A DNA stretch of 64,000 bases from Trileptium ribeirensis. Its lineage: Eukaryota; Nematoda; Enoplea; Enoplida; Thoracostomopsidae. The DNA lies in contig JASANE010012465.1 in assembly GCA_030248225.1 (NCBI GenBank), positions 1 to 64,000 on the forward strand, in the 5' to 3' direction. The position numbers and the translations under genes were made by a program. The notes under the pieces were generated by a model. That model saw nothing but the letters and a program-made list of their open reading frames with translations, did not search any database and was not told where the DNA came from. This document shows, one piece after another, positions 39,301-51,300 of the stretch (positions are counted from its first letter, which is position 1; each line of letters begins with the position of its first letter).

Positions 39301-42300
39301 TATTGAAATCAGCAATGGTGATAATGAGCACTGAAATTAAAAATGTTTGCACAGGACTCTTTCACCTCACCTCGCATTCGATATTTCGTATGAAACAATA
39401 TTGAAATCAGCAATGGTGATAATGAGCACTGAAATTAAAAATGTTTGCACAGGACTCTTTCACCTCACCTCGCATTCGATTGAAAAAGAAGAAAAGCGGC
39501 CCCCCCCCCCCGCGGCCCCGCACCCCCCCCCCGCACTCGAACAACGCAACACTATCTCTTTCACCTCACCTCGCATTAGATATTATCGTAATGAAACAAT
39601 ATAAATAATATGGTGATAATGAGCATGAAATTAAAAATGTTTGCAAGGACTCTTTCACCTCACCTCGCATTCGATATTTCGTATGAAAAATATTTAAATA
39701 GAATGGTGATAATGAGACTAAACACAAATAAAAATGCACAACTCTTCACCTACATATATTTTATGAAACAATATTGAAATCAGCAATGGTGATAATGAGC
39801 ACTGAAATTAAAAATGTTTGCACAGGACTCTTTCACCTCACCTCGCATTCGATATTACGTATGAAATAATATTGAAATCAGCAATGGTGATAATGATAAA
39901 TGAAATTAAAAAGTTTGCACAGACTCCATCACCTCACCTAGTATAAATATTTATTATGAATAATATTGAAATAGAATGGTGATAATGAGCACTGAAATTA
40001 AAAATGTTTGCACAGGACTCTTTCACCTCACCTCGCATTCGATATTTCGTATGAAACAATATTGAAATCAGCAATGGTGATAATGAGCACTGAAATTAAA
40101 AATGTTTGCACAGGACTCTTTCACCTCACCTCGCATTCGATACGCATTCATAAACAAAGGGGTGCATTGACTTTTTGTAAGCTTAACGCCAAACCGCGGT
40201 TCCGGAATTTGGATATCGCGTCCTTCAACATCTTGAATGAAAATATCATGTGGCTGAAAAATTATTATTACACGAATTATTCCAATTAGCCAATGAATTA
40301 TTCACATCAGCCTCAAGATTTTTATAGGGGGTTGTAGGTCGACCCCCTAACCCGCTGCGCCAACTCCTTGAACGTGACCAGCGAAACTCTAAAATTTTTG
40401 CTGCACTTCCCCGAGATTTTTCAGGCAATTTCTCACCTCACATTTCTCTGTGATTCGATTTGGTCGTGCATTATAGCTTGTAGTTTTCCGTTATACTGTT
40501 GTATATGTATCGATCTTAATGTGTTAAACCTGTAATAATGCATAATGCATTATATGTGCTATATAATGCGATTACAAGATGAGTATTTTTCGGTATGAAA
40601 TCTCTGAAAATTTTAGGCCAATAAATTCCGGTCTATTACCCAAGGTGCCTATAGTTATCGTATGAGAACATACGATCGTTTGATATTTTTGCTAAATTTC
40701 AAATTTTTATTGCGCTTTTCAAATTTGTTCAGCTATTTTTCTCCAAGGGCTCAAGATTTGAGATAAATCCAGTTCATTTCAATGTTCTTTCGTTCGAACT
40801 TCGAACAGCCAGCTGCGCCAAGTACAACAATTTATGCAAATTGAAACTAATATCCAATCTTTTATAAACGTATGTACAATTTGCTACCCCAAACACAAGT
40901 AGGCATAAACTAAGCTCTGTGCGTGCTAATAATGTCAGATATGATGCTATAAATAAGTCCAAAACGTCGCAACTAATTTTCTTTCAGTCATTACCCGGAT
41001 TGTTCGAGAAGTGTTCGTTGCTAGCTGGAAGACTGTTGTTTTGAAACCGATAGTGGTTTCCGATAGGGAAAGTTGTAGTAGAATACGGACGCTCAAATAT
41101 AAGTATGAAATTAATCGCATTACAATAGGAAGATAGCAATAATGAAAGTATTCGTATGGCCAGCAAACAACACAAATATATACGATTATTTTACAGAATA
41201 ATAGAAGTACATAATGTAAAATACAATTTGGTTATAGCAGATATCATCGCAACATAATATATAAAGACTAGTTTTCAAAGAAATGATTATCCAATACGGC
41301 CATTTTTGTTACTGTCACAAAAAATCTGTCGCATTTATAATCGTCGAATTAAACTCGGATTCTGAAGGCGTGCGCATAATAGTGAAAGGCAAGGACATCT
41401 GTGCATCGAAATATCCGGAAACGATTTTATATGTCCACGATGCCAAGATATCTGGAGACGATTTTATATTAACCGCAACGTCAAGATATCCTCACACCGC
41501 ATCCAGTGACCACGTTCAATACTGTGATGTATTGATGGATTAAGTTGAAATAATTGCAAAAATGCAAATTGAATGATCTTGGGATTATACTAATTAGGTT
41601 TCCTAAATAGCCATGTCGAAGACTACTATATATAAGCTGGTTTTAACTCTCATTTGATGCGTTTTATTTCCACTGCCTTAAGCTCACTGATCGTCGATCG
41701 TCAATAAGTTCAGAACTTACAGTTAACTACAACAAGCACTGACGGGAACAGCAAGTGGCTTGCCATTCAAGGTCAACGAATTATGCCGGTAGAGAAGCCG
41801 CAAAACCTTGATTCTAGGATTGGTTACTATTGTTTTCCTATGACTGTTTGGGAAGAGGTTTTGTACTTGCATCCACATATTGTGGCTTTAAGTGGTCAAT
41901 TTTACTGTACATATATCTTACCGGACCCCGCGAGTGTCATGGGGCGTCTTTATCCAGCAGTTGGTACGCCAAGCAACTCAACTTTGAGCCAGGTAACTTC
42001 AAAACAGATAGGCTCTTCATGGGTAAGAACTTGACGCCATGTCAAGAAGGGGCGACCTCGAGGGCGCTTCCAGCCAGGCATGTCTTTGCTCACCAGTCCC
42101 TGTTTCAAAGTAAGGCGTAAGTCAGGCATTCTGAGAAATTATGGCCACACAGTTGAGGTAGCTTGTACGCAACAGCTATGAAATGGCAGCATCGTGGCCA
42201 CATAGCGCGCAGGCTGACGACTGATCCATAATTACACCCACAGATACCGACCATACAACGACGGCAGTAGGATTCGAATGGATTTATGAAAGCTATGTCC

Positions 42301-45300
42301 TTAATGGTGACAGAATAGGTTTCAGTACCATACAACAGGTCGTCCGGCTGCGTTGAGTTTGGTTGGCAAATTAACTTCTTTATGCGATTAGAGACAGCGA
42401 GATAACCTGCCAAATGCTTGTAGTTCCTTCGATATGCGCACCTGTGCTTCCAGCTTATACTATCCCGTATATATGAAGACGGCTGTAAGGTAGCACACTG
42501 ATTACACCTATTCCAGCATATTGCTGTTCAGCGACACTGACAAAGGCTCTTGGTCGCAACAGACCATTTCCTTTGTTTTAATCTCAAGCCCTATTCGACG
42601 TCCTGCAATGATTAGCCTTTCGAGCATATTATTTAGTTGTGCTGGCGATTCTGCCAGCTTTACAATGTCATCCGCATATTCTAGATTAACGCGACGAGAC
42701 AAGGTATTGGGAAACTTTATTCGCTCCTAGGTGACCGCTGAACTTTCCAATACCATCACATATTTAAATCCAAATAGAAGCTGTGGTAAGATCAAACCTG
42801 TACAGCCTTCGGACTGACCAACATCAGCGCGCACTGAGGAAATTGTATAACCGTACATTAATCTTATGACCGATAGCACTTTTTTGGGCATCCTTTAGGC
42901 TTCCATAATTTGAAACAGGGATTGCCAATGGATTGAGCTGAAAGCAGCCCGAAAGTTGACGAAAGCCACAGAAGTTTTCTGCTTAAATTTACGGCGCTTT
43001 TCATATATACGCCTTAAGCCAAGGAGACGAAATTACTTCATTTGACCGTTTCACGTTACTGGATAGCTGGAAACCCAAGATGCTTCCACTTTTAGAAAGG
43101 TACGGATTTCTGTTCCTTCCTCGTCTTTCCACTATAAACTAATTTATGATGCAGTATTATTTATTGCAGTGAACATTTAACGTACTGAACTAGAATCATC
43201 CACCGTTATAATTTTTAGAAGATTATTAATCTGACCGAGTTGTAACCGAAAACCATGTTGTAATTTCGCATTTACGATGTTTTAAGACTCACAGCTATTT
43301 GTTTCTTTTTAATTCTCAGTTGTCTTTTTGTATTATTTGGATTTTTCAATTCCACACTTGATGTTGCAGTTTGTAACATAACAATGATATAAATAACAAA
43401 ATACGTGCAGTGCCATGGCTATAAATGCGCTCAGGGTATCTATCCACATGGCCTGTCCTGGTTTTGGACCAATCCTATTTTGGTTATTTTAGACGGTTTC
43501 TGTATTTTGAGCAAAAGTATCTTGCGATCCAGGAAAATTTTTTAAATTTGCCACGCTAATTTTTGATGGAATGTGTCATAGTTTGAACTAACAAATTTAA
43601 CCATACAAATCGGGAAACTTCAGAAATTGCATTTTGAAAAGGCAACTTTGTGACGTTTCATATTCTCCTGGACACTTCCTGTCAAACAACGAAAAACCTT
43701 TACTTTTTGTCCAAATTTATGTATTTAGCCAGGCCATTTGGACTAGATCTGCAAGCTGGCAGCTTTGGGACAATCCCGCATTTCTCCCTTCCAGTTCGGT
43801 TCCGACGAGATACCACCATGCACAAAACACGTACAGGCTTTATAAAAACTAAAATACAAGTCCCATCAGGTGAAATTTTCCCTTCCTTTTCGGTCCACAA
43901 TCCCATTATATCTAATTAGTACGTATTGGTTCAATATATCAAAGTACACAATTGCCTTTGGTACATAATAGGTACATTCTTAGTACATAAAACCTTTACA
44001 TCGCAGAAAAGCAAACTGTGCTCCAAGTAATAATTGTAGCACAGCCATCGTGCGTTAAGTGATTTGTACGCACGGTTGTGCGAGTTCAAACGAGTGCGTC
44101 AGCACGAGTTTGAACGAGGTAAACAACACAACCGTGCGTACAAATCACTTGACACACGCCTGCCTGTGCTACAACTGACTTGTAATACAGCTAATTTAGC
44201 TAAACGTGCGTTAAGTCATTTTGATGCACGGCTTTAACTATATAAGCTGTGTTACAAATTATTATAATACACAACACGCACAGAACGAGATAGGAATAGT
44301 TATTTAAGCTTTAATTGTTATTTTTAAGTGAATTGTACACAGCTAGCAACGATAAGCGCTTATTATTAAGTGATATTCTCACAGCACTGTCACCATTTTA
44401 GCAAAAAGAACTACAGCAAATTGGTTAAATAAAAGCTTTTGCTATTTTGATTTAGGTTCTCCGACTTTCTGACTCTGTGGAACTGGAAATCAACACCTTC
44501 GCCAGAACTATGCTAAATTTTTATTCAACATAATCAAAGTAGTAAATAATTATTATGATAAGGATAAATTCTAAATCAACTTTTACTAAATGAAGCGCAC
44601 ATATAATATTGTAGTTTTAGTTAAGGATTTTTAGACAAAAAATAATGTTGCTTTGAGCATAGTTTATTAATAAGACTAAATGATTTATAAATGGCCTTAA
44701 ATTTATTAAGAATTTCCTCCAAACATACGAACCCGTAACTCACAACGGCTTAAATTGGATTTTTCTGTACTAAACATTCGGTCGCCTTAACGAAAATATG
44801 TTAACGTTATACTGTTTGCTGCGTTCCCCACGATAGCTTCGATAAGCTTATTTCCACTGGCTTGTTTCTATTTTAATACGAAAACTCCTAAAGCTACAAT
44901 CAACTTGAATGCGTTCTTCTCAGTATGTTAACGTTATACTGTTTGCTGCGTTCCCACGATAGCTTCGATAAGCTTATTTCCACTGGCTTGTTTCTATTTT
45001 AATACGAAAACTCCTAAAGCTACAATCAACTTGAATGCGTTCTTCTCAGTATGTTAACGTTATACTGTTTGCTGCGTTCCCACGATAGCTTCGATAAGCT
45101 TATTTCCACTGGCTTGTTTCTATTTTAATACGAAAACTCCTAAAGCTACAATCAACTTGAATGCGTTCTTCTCAGTATGTTAACGTTATACTGTTTGCTG
45201 CGTTCCCCACGATAGCTTCGATAAGCTTATTTCCATTGGGCTTGTTTCTATTTTAATACGAAAACTCCTAAAGCTACAATCAACTTGAATGCGTTCTTCT

Positions 45301-48300
45301 CAGTATGTTAACGTTATACTGTTTGCTGCGTTCCCCACGATAGCTTCGATAAGCTTATTTCCACTGGCTTGTTTCTATTTTAATACAAATGCGAAAACTC
45401 CTAAAGCTACAATCAACCTGAATGCGTTCTTCTCAGTATGTTACTCGGCACAATTTTTAATGGATTTACAAACTTATATTACCTCTGTGATAATGCGTCA
45501 GTTTCGTGTTAATCACTTCCTATAGACCAAAAGAATTACCAAAAATAGGAAAACTACATTTTACCCAGCAATAATATGTGACCATACAACTGCTATAACA
45601 AAGTCGAAGTGCTGCGACATTTTTGATATTTTGGATATATATGACAAATACGGTTGGGTTCCATCAGGGTACGCTGTCGAATTTTGCCACGAAAATATTA
45701 GAACTTATTTGAACAGCTTTAAAAAGACACTGTCCGATATCAATATTGCGCTGAATTAAGTTTCCGTGATGTACAAGTGGTGCGCTTAAATAAAACCTCG
45801 AAAGGAAGTCACCGATTTCATGAACGAATTAGAACTGTTAGCCAGTGAACTGTGGTGTATTTCCGGAATAGTCGATGTGTCATCAGGTTCGACGCCGCTC
45901 ACAACATCATCGGGCGCCGCAATCGTCAATATGCCTTCAAGTTTAACCCCATTTGCAACAGCGTCTTTGTCCGCCGCAGTTGCCAATGTGCCTTAAGGTA
46001 CGGCGCCGTTTGCGATAACCCCGTCGTCCATCGTAAATGTGAATCAGATTTCAGATTTGTCGCTGAAGCTAAGTCAGCAGATTTCGCCGTCGATGTGCAC
46101 TCACACCAACGGCGCAATACAAGTTCATCAAAATTCTGCTGGTTCCCATGCAGTAGTAGCAGTACGTTTTACATGGCGTCTGCTGACAATGACAAGCAAC
46201 GACGAGCAGGTCTTTGCAAAAACGGACAGTCCGTAATACTATAGACGAAGAACGATCTGAAAGCGGTGACATCGATTCTGATGACAGCACGCCGATGAAA
46301 TAACGAAATTAAGAGATGCAAGAATGACGTTGGTACTGATGATGGCATGGCAGTAAACCGTAGTAAACTCTCGAGAACGCGGAATAAAATACCAGGGCCT
46401 GTTTCGTTGGCACGGAATGTTTAATAAAATGGCCGTTTAGCTGGTCAGATATACATTTCGATATATGAAAAGTTATGGGTGGACGACAAATTTTGCCTTA
46501 TGAGTGCTTCCGTAAAAAGAAGCGCATGGACTCTATTTTGCGGAAAAAAGATAAGCACTATCTGACGCTTATTACTCACATAATGCTAAAAAGTCTCAAT
46601 ACAAATTTTTGCTTCGACAGCAAACGATAGCGAAAGTAGACCGACATCTATCACAAAGTGATAACTAAGTTCACAACGGCCGTCTCGTTATACTACAATA
46701 TAAGAGTCGATGACAAAGAGATTACGTTTTGCGTTAGTTTTTTACTAGCTACATTGGGTATGTGAAATAATAGCGCTCTGATGTGACAATGTACTTCGAT
46801 TCTTGCGGGGGTCAAACCGGAATGCACTTTAATGAAACCGAAGCCCCGATATTGACCTTAAATTTCTCTACTCTTGATATTCAGTGATGAGAATAGTTTC
46901 AATATACGCTATGATGAAAGGGTAGAAAATATCAACGTGTGATTTATCCTGGTACGTAGGCTCTTGATATTCAGTGATGGGAATAGTTTCAATATACGCT
47001 ATGATGAAAGGATAGAAAACATCAACGTGTGATTTATCCTGGTACGTAGGACTCTTGATATTCAGTGATGGGAATAGTTTCAATATACGCTATGATGAAA
47101 GGGTAGAAAACATCAATGTGTGATTTATCCTGGTACGTAGGACTCTTGATATTCAGTGATGGGAATAGTTTCAATATACGCTATGATGAAAGGGTAGAAA
47201 ACATCAATGTGTGATTTATCCTGGTACGTAGGACTCTTGATATTCAGTGATGGGAATAGTTTCAATATACGCTATGTATGATGAAAGGGTAGTAAACATC
47301 AACGCGTGATTTATCCTGGTACGTAGGACTCTTGATATTCAGTGATGGGAATAGTTTCAATATACGCTATGATGAAAGGGTAGAAAACATCAATGTGTGA
47401 TTTATCCTGGTACGTAGGACTCTTGATATTCAGTGATGGGAATAGTTTCAATATACGCTATGTATGATGAAAGGGTAGTAAACATCAACGCGTGATTTAT
47501 CCTGGTACGTAGGACTCTTGATATTCAGTGATGGGAATAGTTTCAATATACGCTATGATGAAAGGGTAGAAAACATCAATGTGTGATTTATCCTGGTACG
47601 TAGGACTCTTGATATTCAGTGATGGGAATAGTTTCAATATACGCTATGATGAAAGAATTATTACCAACATATAGATAAGCAGATACATGGTAGAAAACAT
47701 CAATGTGTGATTTATCCTGGTACGTAGGACTCTTGATATTCAGTGATGGGAATAGTTTCAATATACGCTATGATGAAACGGTAGAATACATCAACGTGTG
47801 ATTTATCCTGGTACGTAGGACTCTTGATATTCAGTGATGGGAATAGTTTCAATATACGCTATGATGAGGAACATCATGTGGTATTTACCGTCCCTGACCC
47901 CCACCGACACCACGTGATTTATCCTGGTACGTATGACTCTTGTTATTCAGTGATTGGTATAGTTTCAATATACGCTATGATGAAAGGGTAGAAAACATCA
48001 ATGTGTGATTTATCCTGGTACGTAGGACTCTTGATATTCAGTGATGGGAATAGTTTCAATATACGCTATGTATGATGAAAGGGTAGTAAACATCAACGCG
48101 TGATTTATCCTGGTACGTAGGACTCTTGATATTCAGTGATGGGAATAGTTTCAATATACGCTATGATGAAAGGGTAGAAAACATCAATGTGTGATTTATC
48201 CTGGTACGTAGGACTCTTGATATTCAGTGATGGGAATAGTTTCAATATACGCTATGATGAAAGGGTAGAAAACATCAACGTGTCATTTATCCTGGTACGT

Positions 48301-51300
48301 AGGATAAGATAAAGTCAGTCAGTAAGGTAGTCAAAATTTATGCGCCACAGGACAAACCAAAAATATTACGATAGTAGAACACACCAACAAATATATAAAA
48401 GTTAAAGACATTAGCATCAGCTACTATAACGAATAAAAACAGGGCATTATCTGGTGCCGAATTAGATTATGACTACAAAAGCGTTCATTACTGAAAATCG
48501 GACCAAAATTCTATTTTATGGAGGATTAAGTATAGCGACGGTGGTTTTTAACAACTAATTGTTATAATTTGGTGTTTGCACTCGTCGTAAAAGTGGTGAC
48601 GCAGAAAACTATAAACGCACCCATAACCTGAAGATTCAGACAAATGCAAATAAGTGCAGATATCTAATTTCACTAATTGAGAGTGGAATCATCCCGAAAT
48701 ATACGGCATTGCAGACTACTACTGATTACTGCCGTTCATTAGGAAACACGGCCACGTCCCATATATTCGTTCGACAACGGACTGGAAATCCACAATGAAT
48801 CGTTCGTTATGAACGCAATAATCAACCCATGAACAGTTTAATTTCACTTTTAGCTGGAAAATTTAAATATTTCACGTCACCGATACTATTTTGATAACTC
48901 TACTGTTTCTGATTAATTTCTTAGACAAACAGTTCAATAGCAAGGTTTTCGCCAGCAATTTTAGGCAGCATGCTCATTTTTCAATGAATACAGCAATTGT
49001 ATGCGACAGTAGATAGATGACAACAGCCCAGTGTTGATTCTGATGTTCACAGTTCTATTTTTAAATCCAATCAGAGACAAAAATGGCACAGTGCTTCGAC
49101 CGGATTATAGCTCTGACATATGACAACTCAACAGTCAACATGCAGAGGAGTTGAACTTTAAATATTTGTTGATCCAGGGCGGAGATTCGTTACACTGCGT
49201 TGTATAGCTGCTTATGAGGGATATTGGGGTCACGCCTCCTCATGGTCGGACCCCTTCCTGCCTTAAAGCCACATCTAGCCGCTCTCATACCACCATCACC
49301 CTGCCCCGCAAGCGAAAAACGCGCGGACAATGTTTGAGACTTTTAGCAAACTTTGGGACAAAATTTGGTGAAAATTACTATATAATACTGGCCTGTCCAC
49401 AGCAATCCGAAAAGTGTGGGGGGAACTTCGGGGGCCCCATGTTCATTCTCAGGGGAAATTTCAAAGTGGGGGGGGATAAATTGTGCTTAAAAATACAAAA
49501 TATTTCCATTGTGAACGTACTTTCAAGCTAAAAACAATATTTTAGCATTATAAATAGTGGTAATTAATGTTTAAAAACAATTTACAACCAAAGAACATAA
49601 ATTTTCAGACATAAAAAATTTTTGGAATTAGTTGAACATGGGGGTTTCGGCCGAGTAGGGGGGACGGACATGGGGGAAAATCTCACGAACATGGGGGATT
49701 TGAAAGTGGGGGTCCCCCCACTGTGGACAGGCCAGTAATAGAAAATCTTGGAAATTTAGCAAAATACAAGAATATAGGCTCCGTTTTAGCAAAACTTGCG
49801 GGCTCCATGCGCCCACCCCAAGCTCATTTTTGGGTGTAATGACCACAAAGACCCACACCCCCCATTTTACGCTAGTATCCACATCTACCCATGATGCTAA
49901 AATGTTATCCTATTTTCAATTTGCAATAAAAATGTTAACACGACCCTGAATTGGTTAACAATAACTTAGGCTAACAATACTCTGCTTAATAACTGTTCAG
50001 TTAGACGCATGTACCATACACGCACAGTGAGACAAATGCGAAGACAATGCGTCATGTTCAGAAACGGTGCCATAACTCCAGGTATGTAATAAATTGTGTC
50101 ATAACCAAGATATTATAAGGTAAATAAAATAGCTTAAACTAGTAACTTGCAAGCGAGGGTAAAACAGAGTAAACATTGTTTCACCAAACGGTAATTTTGT
50201 GAAATCACCTTCCAACAGGTTTATGTTTGATGTATCTATTACACTACAACCTCTGCAGCAGTGCGCCCATTCAAACCCGTCGAGCCTAACCCGCCGAAAA
50301 CGAAAACGCACAAAGTATTCGTATTTTGTGCTAGACAACTAAAAACCATCGTATCCAGCGAACCGAAAAACCTATACATAGAACATTCTTCATACCATTT
50401 ACGCAATACGTAAGCAAGATACTAAAAACAAACCACATTCTGACAATCGGGTTCATTGAACCTGAACCCATACATGCCGAAGCAGGGATCAGGTAGTCTA
50501 CTCTCTCAGGCCTCGGACCCCCGAGTGCCTGGCCTACCCAAATACCTTACCTTACCCCTCCCTGAGACTCGCAACCGTCCTCTCGACTTCGCACACGGCG
50601 TGCGAAATTTTTTTGCCACAATGGGGGAAAATTGGAGCAAAAATTCGCGAAAATGAGGGTGCGACGGGGTAGAGGAAGGTCGTCACCGTTTTGTCACCAC
50701 AACAACATCTCCCACGCCGACCGCGGCTACCCTAAAGACATCGGAGCGTCAGCATCTATGCCTTAGATTCGTTGAAAACATCCGAAGAGGTGTGACATAT
50801 GCGTGCTCGACTCTTGGTAACCAAACCATTGTATTCAGCGTTAAGAAAAATCTAAATCTAGACCATTGATGCCCAGCACGCAATACACACAATCAAACAA
50901 ACGAAAACACGCATTTTTGCAGTCGGATTCGTCGACCGTAAAACCCTTGAAACCCTATGAAAAGTTATAGTATACTCAGGTTGGACTCTAAACAACAAAA
51001 CCATTGTATTCAGCGCACTTGATAACCTAATAGACACCCGTTGTAAGGCAAAACACAACATGCAGAAATATGAAAAATTGCTATTTCCGGTGAAGGGCCC
51101 ACGAGCCATGTTTGGGCCCACAGGACCCAGGGAGTGGTCCCACAAAAACGTCGTCTCGAGGAGCTGATCCTGTATGGTGGTCTCGGTTTTTCGATGTGAA
51201 GATTGTGTCGCGAGATATGGATACAAAGCCTGGTACCCACTCGCACGGCCAAATTTAGCAAAGAATCCTTATAAAACTTTTTTTGCCATTTTGACCCCGA

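Noticed and set aside
38312..39604. Open frames with repeated [13 protein letters not shown] segments as a repeat protein
   Set aside because: They are readings of the 98-bp satellite on the strand opposite to APIP. The unit length is not a multiple of three and the frame closes after one or two units.
45289..45525. Plus-strand frame of 78 codons as a membrane protein
   Set aside because: Its first half is the last unit of the 127-bp tandem array, and the other units do not keep the frame open.
46868..47083. Minus-strand frame with a 30-residue repeat as a repetitive protein
   Set aside because: It only spans the first 90-bp units of the tandem array. Most later units are 91 or 95 bp, so the frame is lost; it is a by-product of the repeat.
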